Shown piece after piece: positions 30,568 to 38,067 of a stretch of 39,023 bases of DNA (position 1 is the stretch's first letter; each line of letters begins with the position of its first letter). Source of the DNA: a virus; IMG/VR virus record IMGVR_UViG_3300025138_005971, positions 1 through 39,023 of that record. One strand, 5' to 3'. Under the pieces are notes generated by a model that searched no databases, was not told where the DNA came from, and saw only the letters and a program-made list of their open reading frames with translations. The position numbers and the translations under genes were made by a program.

Positions 30568-31777
30568 GTGGTTAGGAACAGCTAGAAAAAAACAAAGAAC
30601 ACCTAAAGTTCCATTTCATATATGGTTAATACTTGCTGGTCGTGGTTGGGGAAAAACTAGAACTGGTGCTCAAGACATTGCACACTATGCTTTAACGAAC
30701 AGAAACACAATATCAGCTGTAATTGCTCCAACTTTTGGAGATCTTAGACGAGTTTGTTTCGGTGGTCCAAGTGGTTTAATTTCTATAATACCTGATGAGT
30801 GTTATCAAGTAAGTAGAGGAAGAAAACATTATAGTGAAAATACAGCAGAAATAAGATTAGCAAATGGTTCTAAAATTGTTGGTTATGCTGCTATAGAACC
30901 TGATAGATTGAGGGGTCCACAGTTTCATAGAGCATGGTGTGATGAATTAGCTGCATGGCGATATCCTGAAACTTTTGACCAGTTAATGTTTGGTCTTAGG
31001 CTAGGAGATAACCCGCAGTGCATTATTACAACAACACCCAAACCAACACCCATAATAAGACAGCTAATTGCTAGAGATGACTGTCATGTAACCACAGGTA
31101 GTACATTTGAAAATGAAGCTAATTTAGCTGAATCAGCATTATCTATGCTCAAAGAAAAATATGAAGGCACTACATTAGGTAGACAAGAACTTTATGCAGA
31201 AGTTATAGATATGCTTGAAGGTGCTTTGTGGACAAACAACTTAATAGAAGAAACAAGACTACCAACAAAAACTGAAAAAGACTTATCACAAATTATTGTA
31301 GCCATAGACCCTGCTGTAACTCACAATGATGATTCAGATGAAACTGGTATTGTTGTTGTTGGTAAAGATGCTAATAACGAGTATTATGTTCTTGAAGATA
31401 TATCAGGGAAGTATTCTGCTGATAAATGGGGTAAGATAGCAATTAAAGCATTTTATGAATGGAATGCTGATAGAATAATTGCTGAAACAAATAATGGTGG
31501 TGATTTGGTGGAAAGACTATTAAGGACTATTGATACAAATATACCTTATAAGTCAGTAACAGCTACTAGAGGTAAAATGGTAAGGGCAGAACCTATAGCA
31601 GCTTTGTATGAGCAAAGGCGAGTTCATCATATTGGTTATTTTGCAGAATTGGAGTCTCAAATGACAACATATACTGGGGAACGACTTAAACCAAGTCCTG
31701 ATAGATTAGATGCTTTAGTTTGGGGTTTAACTGAACTAAGTAAATCTAAAGGACAGATAAACTGGAGAATAAGCTAA
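30473..31777 (+). CDS. terL: Terminase large subunit (GTA/DNA_Packaging-type ATPase-nuclease)
   Basis: A 434-residue packaging motor. Walker A is 'LILAGRGWGKTRTG' (residues about 52-65). Walker B lies near 'RAWCDELAAWRYPETFDQL', with the catalytic Glu after Asp, and 'CIITTTPKP' is motif III. The nuclease domain starts with 'IVAIDPAVTHNDDSDETGIVV', has 'RIIAETNNGGDL' and ends with 'RLDALVWGLTEL', giving the acidic residues of the RNase-H-like fold. The start at 30473 lies far inside terS and has no clear ribosome site, but no later ATG fits before the conserved region. The type resembles terminases of alphaproteobacterial GTAs. Confidence 0.92.
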   Translation: MSKTAKVSEELWNDWIDSPKISEKKTLQLYTEWLGTARKKQRTPKVPFHIWLILAGRGWGKTRTGAQDIAHYALTNRNTISAVIAPTFGDLRRVCFGGPSGLISIIPDECYQVSRGRKHYSENTAEIRLANGSKIVGYAAIEPDRLRGPQFHRAWCDELAAWRYPETFDQLMFGLRLGDNPQCIITTTPKPTPIIRQLIARDDCHVTTGSTFENEANLAESALSMLKEKYEGTTLGRQELYAEVIDMLEGALWTNNLIEETRLPTKTEKDLSQIIVAIDPAVTHNDDSDETGIVVVGKDANNEYYVLEDISGKYSADKWGKIAIKAFYEWNADRIIAETNNGGDLVERLLRTIDTNIPYKSVTATRGKMVRAEPIAALYEQRRVHHIGYFAELESQMTTYTGERLKPSPDRLDALVWGLTELSKSKGQINWRIS

Positions 31778-33456
31778 TGGCGAATCAAACTTTTTTGCAA
31801 AGGTTATTTAATACAAAACCTACAGAACAAAAAAATTCAAACATGATGGGTTACTTTGGTGTTGGTACTGAAGAAGCCAAGACTTATAAGTATCAAGAAT
31901 TAGCAAAAGAAGGGTACTTAAAAAATGCTATCGTTTATAGATGCGTAAATGAAATCAGCAAAGGTGCTAGTGCTGTTCCTTTTATAATAAAATCAGGAGA
32001 TCAAATTGTTGAACAACATCCACTCATTGATTTACTCAACAGACCAAATCCACTACAGTCTTACAGCGAATTCTTTAACAGCTTGTTTGGGTATGTGCTT
32101 CTTAGTGGTAATGCTTACATACTTAAAGTAGGTAGTGAATTAGGTGCTCCAAAAGAATTACATCAATTAAGACCTGATAGAATCAATATTAAAGGTAGCG
32201 GTGGTGCTATTCCTGATAGATATGAATATATAATTAATGGCAGAGTTCAACAGACATATTTAGTAGACCAAGATAATGGTTTTAGTGAAGTAAAACATGT
32301 AAAACTATGGAATCCACTAGATGATTACTATGGTCTAAGTCCAATGAGTGCTGCTGCTGTTGAAGTAGACCAATTTAATATGTCTAGCAAACACAATGTT
32401 AACCTATTACAAAATGGAGCAAGACCAAGTGGAGCTGTAATATTTAAACCACAAGATGATGCAGGTTTTGCTGTCAACTTATCAGAATCACAAAGACAAC
32501 AATTACTTACAGATTTAAATAATAGGTTTAGTGGTGCAGGTAATGCTGGAAGACCAATGCTTCTAGAAGGAGATTTTGATTGGAAAGAAATGGGTTTAAG
32601 CCCAAAGGATATGGATTTTCTCAACCTTAAAAATATGGCTGCAACTGATATTGCTTTGTGTTTTGGTGTGCCCTCGCAGCTTGTAGGTGTACCTGATAGC
32701 CAAACCTACAGTAATGTAGCAGAAGCAAGATTAGCGTTGTATGAAGAAACAATAATCCCCCATTTAAGAAAATTATCTTCTGATTTAAATGAATGGCTAG
32801 TGCCTATGTTTGGAGACAATATAAGTCTTGAATTTGATATAGATGCAATACCTGCATTGTCTGAAAGAAGAAAAAAAATATATGAAAATGTAACTGGTGC
32901 AGTTCGTGAAGGAATTATGAGTAGAAATGAAGCAAGACAAATTATTGGCTTAGAGCCAGTGGATGGTGCAGATGAATTATATGTATCAGCTAATTTATTT
33001 CCAATAAGTGATGTTGCAGTTGATAAGCCTGACAATCCTATCAACAACGAAGATTTACAGGATTATGACGAAGATGAAATAGATAAAGAGCTTGAATTAA
33101 TCTTACAAGAAGAAAAAGCATTATCAGATATTGATACAAAACCTAATAACTCTATGGCGGAAGAAGCAGCTAGGGGTCTGCAATGGAGAAAAAAGTTTAA
33201 AAGGGGTGGCACTACTGTAGGTGTTGCTCGTGCAAATCAGTTAATAAATAAAGAAAACTTATCTATATCTACAGTAAAAAGAATGTATAGCTTTTTTAGT
33301 AGGCATGAAGTTGATAAACAAGCACAAGGTTTTAAACAAGGACAAGAAGGATATCCAAGTGCAGGTAGAATTGCTTGGGCTTTATGGGGTGGAGATGCTG
33401 GTTTTAGTTGGTCAACAAAAGTTAGAAATCAAATAGAAAGAGAAACTAATAAGTAA
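31777..33456 (+). CDS. Portal protein with extra C-terminal domain
   Basis: A 559-residue HK97-type portal. 'NAIVYRCVNEISKGASAVPF' and 'HPLIDLLNRPNPLQSYSEF' are the usual N-terminal elements. 'NLLQNGARPSGAVIF', 'CFGVPSQLVGVPDSQTYSNVAEARLALYEETI' and 'RNEARQIIGLEPVDGAD' complete the portal to about residue 430. After an acidic linker, residues about 460-559 form a separate domain with 'RGLQWRKKFKRGGTTVGVAR', then 'TVKRMYSFFSRHEVD' and 'YPSAGRIAWALWGGDAG'. That domain is usually found alone or on other phage head proteins. It starts at the TerL stop (TAATG). Confidence 0.9.
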   Translation: MANQTFLQRLFNTKPTEQKNSNMMGYFGVGTEEAKTYKYQELAKEGYLKNAIVYRCVNEISKGASAVPFIIKSGDQIVEQHPLIDLLNRPNPLQSYSEFFNSLFGYVLLSGNAYILKVGSELGAPKELHQLRPDRINIKGSGGAIPDRYEYIINGRVQQTYLVDQDNGFSEVKHVKLWNPLDDYYGLSPMSAAAVEVDQFNMSSKHNVNLLQNGARPSGAVIFKPQDDAGFAVNLSESQRQQLLTDLNNRFSGAGNAGRPMLLEGDFDWKEMGLSPKDMDFLNLKNMAATDIALCFGVPSQLVGVPDSQTYSNVAEARLALYEETIIPHLRKLSSDLNEWLVPMFGDNISLEFDIDAIPALSERRKKIYENVTGAVREGIMSRNEARQIIGLEPVDGADELYVSANLFPISDVAVDKPDNPINNEDLQDYDEDEIDKELELILQEEKALSDIDTKPNNSMAEEAARGLQWRKKFKRGGTTVGVARANQLINKENLSISTVKRMYSFFSRHEVDKQAQGFKQGQEGYPSAGRIAWALWGGDAGFSWSTKVRNQIERETNK

Positions 33457-33462
33457 AATTAG

Positions 33463-34287
33463 ATGCCCATAAACCAAAAGAGATTTAACACTTTTAGGCA
33501 AGGTCGTATAAATGCAAGAGCAGAAGCTCGTCAACAATTAATAATAAGAAACAATTTAGAAAAAAGATTTTATAAAAGATTAAATACATTATTTCGTAAG
33601 TTTCTTAATGTACAGCTGTATTTATATAAAGAATTCGGTATCTATGAACCACAGATTGCAGTACAAACTTTAAATGAAGATTTAATTCCTTTAATGATCT
33701 CACACTACAGAAGGGTCTTCCAAGTTACATATAAATATAATGAAGACAAATATTACAATGAAAAAAAAGCTGTTGAAGAAGTTTATGTATTTGGGAGATC
33801 ACATGACTTTGAAACATTAGTACAAGATTATTTTAAAACTAAACAATTAATTCTTTCTGGTATATCTATAAACATGGCTAACAGAATTAAAAAATTAATT
33901 GATGTTGGTAGGGCTGATGGTTTAACATTACCGCAAATAACAAAACTAGTATCTTCTAAGTTTTTACCTATCAGTAGAAGCAGGGCTGCACTCATAGCAC
34001 GAACAGAAACACATAATGCAGCAAGCTATGCAAATCATTCATACCACTCAACAGCAGCTAAAGAGTTGGGTACTAAAATGTTAAAAAAATGGGTAGCAAC
34101 AAATGATGCAAGAACAAGGTCTGCACATAGTGCAGCAAATGGTCAAGTTGTTGATATGGACGAATCGTTTATTGTAGGCGGTGCAGAGATGGAATATGCA
34201 GGTGATTCAAAAGGTGGTGCTAGAAATGTAATAAACTGCAGATGCATAATAATTTATTCAGATGAAGCAGATGTTGTATCTGATTAG
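33463..34287 (+). CDS. MuF-like head morphogenesis protein
   Basis: A 274-residue protein placed between portal and protease. The C-terminal part shows 'SRSRAALIARTETHNAASYAN' (about 169-189), 'KKWVATNDARTRSAHSAANGQ' (about 208-228) and 'GGARNVINCRCIIIY' at the end, the standard MuF signature (ARTE ... K-W-a--D-R-R--H ... N-pN-CRC). The N terminus is basic and helical. MuF proteins are injected or help portal assembly. No toxin domain is fused to it. Confidence 0.88.
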   Translation: MPINQKRFNTFRQGRINARAEARQQLIIRNNLEKRFYKRLNTLFRKFLNVQLYLYKEFGIYEPQIAVQTLNEDLIPLMISHYRRVFQVTYKYNEDKYYNEKKAVEEVYVFGRSHDFETLVQDYFKTKQLILSGISINMANRIKKLIDVGRADGLTLPQITKLVSSKFLPISRSRAALIARTETHNAASYANHSYHSTAAKELGTKMLKKWVATNDARTRSAHSAANGQVVDMDESFIVGGAEMEYAGDSKGGARNVINCRCIIIYSDEADVVSD

Positions 34288-34356
34288 CACTTGGGATAAC
34301 ATAGGTAACTATACAAGCTATATTTAGCTAAATTTTAATAGATGGGAGACGACACT

Positions 34357-35523
34357 ATGGCGAGCGAATATATAAATTCCAAGCAAAAATTAGATGTCTG
34401 TACTAGCGAGTACAATTCAACAGAAGATTCTATTGACAGCAAAGCCGAAGCTGGTTCACTAAAAACTGGTGATATGGTGAGTTGGAATTCAAGCGGCGGT
34501 AGGGCAAGAGGAAAAATAACAAGAATTGTAAGTAGCGGTTCTCTAAAAGTTCCTGATACAGATTTTACTTTAAATGCAACAGAAGATAATCCTGCTGTAT
34601 TGATTAGAGTATATCGTGCAGGTGAACCATCAGATGTTATTGTAGGTCATAGAATGTCAACCCTTACTAAAATTGGTAGTAAACAAGAAATACGCAAAGA
34701 TGTATTTGATAATCCAATAGAAGCAAATGCAAGAGCAAAAGAAATAGGGTGTACTGGTTCACATTCACATGATGAAGATGGCAATACAGTTTATATGCCA
34801 TGTAAGACACATGAAGAATTTATTGAGTTGACAGGCGAAGATGTAAAAGACAATGTTTCGGATATGAAGTCTTTTATTGAAATCAAATCAAATATCAAAG
34901 CCTACTATGATGAAGATGAAGATAAAAACTATGGCACATTTGAAGGTTATGGTTCTGTATTCGGAAACAAAGACTTAGGCAATGATGTAATAGAAGCTGG
35001 TGCATTTGCAAAATCTTTAAAAAGTAGAAAACCACAAAATGTAAAACTTTTATATCAACATAAATCAGATATGCCAATTGGTGTTTTTGATGAGATCAAA
35101 GAAGATGAGCATGGGTTGGTTGTAAAAGGTAGACTTGCTTTAAAAACACAAGCAGGTGCAGAAGCCTATGAATTATTAAAAATGGGTGCTTTAGATGGTC
35201 TATCAATAGGCTTTAGAGTAAACCCAAAAGAAGTAACTTATGATAAGCGTGGTAACAAGCGTATTATCAAAGAAGTAGATTTGATGGAAGTTAGTTTAGT
35301 AACTTTTCCAATGAACCCACAGGCAACTGTTCGTTCAGTGAAAGGTGAAGAAATTTCCATTAGAGAATGGGAGAATGGAATGCGAGATGCTTTCAGTCTT
35401 TCTCGTTCAGAAGCAAAGATGGCTGCAAAAGCAGTCACAGATGCATTTGGTCAACGAGATGTTGATACTAGTGCTGAATTGGTAGATGCCATAAAGAACT
35501 TAACTTTAACCTTAAAATCTTAA
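34357..35523 (+). CDS. Prohead protease fused to DUF2945/HVA1-like Tudor domain
   Basis: A 388-residue protein; the ATG at 34357 has GGGAGA seven bases upstream and was preferred over 34342. The N-terminal domain 'LKTGDMVSWNSSGGRARGKI' (about 33-52) and 'VRVY'-like 'LIRVYRAGEPSD' is a small Tudor-like DUF2945/HVA1 module. A middle region has paired Cys/His ('GCTGSHSHDEDG'). The rest is an HK97-type U35 protease: 'YYDEDEDKNYGTFEGYGSVF', catalytic His in 'VKLLYQHKSDMPIG' and Ser in 'LDGLSIGFR'. It matures the capsid. The fused front domain is unusual for a protease. Confidence 0.85.
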   Translation: MASEYINSKQKLDVCTSEYNSTEDSIDSKAEAGSLKTGDMVSWNSSGGRARGKITRIVSSGSLKVPDTDFTLNATEDNPAVLIRVYRAGEPSDVIVGHRMSTLTKIGSKQEIRKDVFDNPIEANARAKEIGCTGSHSHDEDGNTVYMPCKTHEEFIELTGEDVKDNVSDMKSFIEIKSNIKAYYDEDEDKNYGTFEGYGSVFGNKDLGNDVIEAGAFAKSLKSRKPQNVKLLYQHKSDMPIGVFDEIKEDEHGLVVKGRLALKTQAGAEAYELLKMGALDGLSIGFRVNPKEVTYDKRGNKRIIKEVDLMEVSLVTFPMNPQATVRSVKGEEISIREWENGMRDAFSLSRSEAKMAAKAVTDAFGQRDVDTSAELVDAIKNLTLTLKS

Positions 35524-35535
35524 TAGGAGATTATT

Positions 35536-36750
35536 ATGTCGGAAGATATAAAAAATGCTATTTCTGATTTAGGCTCAACCTTTGAAGAATTTAAAAAGGT
35601 CAATGACTCTAGATTAGAAATGATAGAGAAAGGCGAGAGTACAGCATATGTAGACGAGAAATTAGCTAAGATGGAAGCTAAAATGGATTCTTATGAAGAC
35701 ATTAATCAGAAACTTACAACTGCTGCACTTAACGCTGATAACATCAAAAGCCAAATTGAGAAACTTGAAACAATCGTTACACGACCAAATTCAGGTTTTG
35801 AATCCAAGCAAGTAGATGAATACATGGGTGCATTTGACTCATACTGCAGAAAAGGCATAGAAGGTCTTGATGTAGCTGAAAAGAAAGCACTAACTGTAAG
35901 CAATGATTCAACTGGTGGTTATTTAGCACCACCTGAATATGTAAAAGAGCTAATCAAAGATATTACTGAAATATCACCGATTAGAAGTATTGCAAGAATC
36001 AGAAGCACTGGTAGTAGAAGTATCCAAATCCCAAAAAGGACTGGAACTTTTGCAGCACAGTGGGTAGCTGAAAGTGGTACTAGAAGCGAAACTACTGGAT
36101 ATCAAGTAGGACTTGAAGAATTACCTGCACATGAGCAATATGCTTTAGTAGATATTTCTGAGCAAGACTTAGAAGATTCAGTGTTTAACTTAGAAGCAGA
36201 AATGCAATCAGAATTTAGTGAGCAATTCGCTAAAGCTGAAGGTGCTGCTTTTGTAAGTGGTAACGCAGTAGGAAAACCTGAAGGATTTATGACCAACAGT
36301 GATGTTGCATCAATAGATTCAGGTTCTAACACAGCTATTACTGGTGATAACTTAATATCATTAGTACACAACATTAAGTCTGACTATGGTAGAAATGGTT
36401 CTTTTGTATTTAACAGAAGCACTTTAGCTGCTATAAGAAAACTTAAAGATACTGCAGGTCAGTATGTATTCCAAGCAGGTATGTCATTACAAGGTGGTGT
36501 TACTAACACTATTCTTGGGCAACCTTATGTGGAAGCTACAGACATGCCATCTATTGCACAAAATGCTTTCCCAGTTGCTTTTGGTGACTTTAAAAGAGCA
36601 TACATGATTGTGGATAGAGTATCATTAGCGGTTTTAAGAGACCCTTTCACCCAAGCTACTACTGGTAATGTAAGATACATTGCAAGAAGAAGAGTTGGTG
36701 GACAGGTAATTCTTCCTGAAGCCATAAATAAACTTAAAGTAACAGCGTAA
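35536..36750 (+). CDS. Major capsid protein (HK97 fold)
   Basis: A 404-residue capsid subunit. The first 110 residues are a helical, charged scaffold-like delta domain (MSEDIKNAISDLGSTFEEFK, EKLAKMEAKMDSYED-like). The capsid fold begins at 'VSNDSTGGYLAPPEYVKELI' (about 119-138), followed by 'RIRSTGSRSIQIPKRTG', 'AAQWVAESGTRSET', 'ISEQDLEDSVFNLEAEM' and 'VAFGDFKRAYMIVDRVSLAVLRDPF'. The protease encoded just before should remove the delta domain. AGGAG precedes the ATG, and spacing to the protease gene is 12 bases. Confidence 0.93.
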   Translation: MSEDIKNAISDLGSTFEEFKKVNDSRLEMIEKGESTAYVDEKLAKMEAKMDSYEDINQKLTTAALNADNIKSQIEKLETIVTRPNSGFESKQVDEYMGAFDSYCRKGIEGLDVAEKKALTVSNDSTGGYLAPPEYVKELIKDITEISPIRSIARIRSTGSRSIQIPKRTGTFAAQWVAESGTRSETTGYQVGLEELPAHEQYALVDISEQDLEDSVFNLEAEMQSEFSEQFAKAEGAAFVSGNAVGKPEGFMTNSDVASIDSGSNTAITGDNLISLVHNIKSDYGRNGSFVFNRSTLAAIRKLKDTAGQYVFQAGMSLQGGVTNTILGQPYVEATDMPSIAQNAFPVAFGDFKRAYMIVDRVSLAVLRDPFTQATTGNVRYIARRRVGGQVILPEAINKLKVTA

Positions 36751-36764
36751 GCAAGGAATAAATT

Positions 36765-37223
36765 ATGAAAGATTTAGGAAATAATTTAACACCTGTCGTT
36801 ATGACTGCAGCAGTAGTCGCATCAGGAAACGCAACAACTACAACTGGCTCAGAGATAGACCTACAAGGTTTTGAAGGTGCTTTTGTAATGTGTAATTCAG
36901 GTGTAGAAGGTGATACTTTGGCTTCAAACCTAAAGTATGAGCTCAAACTGTATCATGGTGATACAAGTGGTTCTCTTACTGCAGTAAGTAGTCAATTAGA
37001 TGTTACTGATGCTTCTATCTCAAGCGATGGAACATGGCTAATACTAGATGATAATGCTGAAACACCACAGGTGTCAGGAATTGGATATGTAGGTGGCAAA
37101 CAGTATATTAGGGTTGATATTGTCAGAACAGGCAATCACAGCTCTGGTACACCGATGTCAATCTCATGTATCAAAGGATTCCCAAGACATGCTGGGGGTG
37201 CTTCAACTTATAGCTTAGCGTAA
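36765..37223 (+). CDS. Capsid decoration / virion protein candidate
   Basis: A 152-residue beta-rich protein encoded right after the capsid gene, with an AAGG site. It reads 'VVMTAAVVASGNATTTTGSEI', 'GFEGAFVMCNSGVEGDTLAS', 'YELKLYHGDTSGSLTAVSSQ' and 'YIRVDIVRTGNHSSGTPMSI', which recalls small virion proteins of marine phages with a jelly-roll or Ig-like strand order. Genes in this place often encode a decoration protein. No catalytic motif is present. The terminator-like hairpin downstream would separate its message from the next genes. Confidence 0.6.
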   Translation: MKDLGNNLTPVVMTAAVVASGNATTTTGSEIDLQGFEGAFVMCNSGVEGDTLASNLKYELKLYHGDTSGSLTAVSSQLDVTDASISSDGTWLILDDNAETPQVSGIGYVGGKQYIRVDIVRTGNHSSGTPMSISCIKGFPRHAGGASTYSLA

Positions 37224-37236
37224 GTGATTTGATTTT

Positions 37237-37255
37237 GAGGGGTGAAATTCCCCTC
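37237..37255 (+). terminator. Stem-loop with short T run after capsid genes
   Basis: GAGGGG (37237-37242), a 7-base loop TGAAATT, and CCCCTC (37250-37255) form a perfect GC-rich hairpin, striking in this AT-rich genome, followed by TCTTAATT. It sits between the capsid/decoration genes and a Lys-rich protein gene. It may act as a partial terminator or protect the capsid message from decay, giving the large amounts of capsid mRNA that are needed. The T run is weak, so readthrough is likely. Confidence 0.6.
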
Positions 37256-37277
37256 TCTTAATTAAAAGGTAAATATT

Positions 37278-37649
37278 ATGACAAAAAAATACAAAATATT
37301 AGTTCCAAAACCAGCAATAGCAGAAGAAAACTCTGCTGAAATGGTTCTACATAAAGCTGACGACATTGTTGAATCAGCAGGTACATGGCAAGAAGAAATC
37401 ATGGATACATTTGTAGAAAATGGTTGGGCTATGGAGATCAAAGTAGATTCTGTAGAAGAAACACTAGATGTTGAAGCAGAAGTTAAAGAAGTCAAAAGAG
37501 CAAGAAATGAAAAAGGTCAACTTATTGGAGATGACCCTGAAACTCCTGATGTTAATGAAGCATGGGAAGGTGGCGAAACACCTGTGAAGAAAACAACTGC
37601 AAAAAAGAAAACTACTAAAAAGAAAACGACAAAGAAAGCATCAAGTTAA
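37278..37649 (+). CDS. Structural-region protein with Lys/Thr-rich histone-like tail
   Basis: A 123-residue protein. The N terminus 'MTKKYKILVPKPAIAEENSAE' and 'VENGWAMEIKVDSVEETLDVE' forms a small acidic domain; the C-terminal 25 residues are Lys/Thr repeats (TPVKKTTAKKKTTKKKTTKK) like histone H1 tails. Such tails occur in small head-region proteins of marine phages and could neutralise packaged DNA. No defined family. It has a GGTAAA-type ribosome site after the hairpin. Confidence 0.55.
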   Translation: MTKKYKILVPKPAIAEENSAEMVLHKADDIVESAGTWQEEIMDTFVENGWAMEIKVDSVEETLDVEAEVKEVKRARNEKGQLIGDDPETPDVNEAWEGGETPVKKTTAKKKTTKKKTTKKASS

Positions 37650-37716
37650 ATTCTTTGTTATGATTAACGAAGCAGAAGCTAAATGGTAGATACCATGCAA
37701 TTTATAGGAAGTTTTA

Positions 37717-38067
37717 ATGAGTGCAGGATATCATCATTTTATTATAGAGCAGGGAGCTACATTTGGTCAGACTCTTACGCTTAAAGATTCATCTAACGCA
37801 GTAATAAACCTAACAGGTTTTACAGGTGCTATGTCACTTAAAGAAAAACCTGATGAAACTGCAACAATCCTATCCCTCACAACTTCAAATGGTCGTATGA
37901 CTATGGGTGGTAATGCAGGAACAGTCGTATTAACAATAAGTTCTTCAGATACAAACAGTCTATCGCCTGATGATGGTGTATTTGACCTAGAGATAACTAG
38001 TGGTGCAGGAGTTGTAACAAGATTAATAGAAGGTACTTATAGTATTAGAAGGAACATTACAACATGA
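37717..38067 (+). CDS. Small beta-rich virion protein (fibre-adaptor-like)
   Basis: A 116-residue protein of Ig-like type: 'IIEQGATFGQTLTLKDSSNAVINLTGFTGAMSLKEKPDE' and 'DGVFDLEITSGAGVVTRLIEGTYSI' give alternating strands. Similar short proteins stand before fibre genes in many marine phages and resemble N-terminal adaptor domains of the BppU type, which attach fibres to the particle. Its stop overlaps the following fibre-like gene (ATGA), which supports joint function. The 67 bases before it have no gene that I can support. Confidence 0.6.
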   Translation: MSAGYHHFIIEQGATFGQTLTLKDSSNAVINLTGFTGAMSLKEKPDETATILSLTTSNGRMTMGGNAGTVVLTISSSDTNSLSPDDGVFDLEITSGAGVVTRLIEGTYSIRRNITT

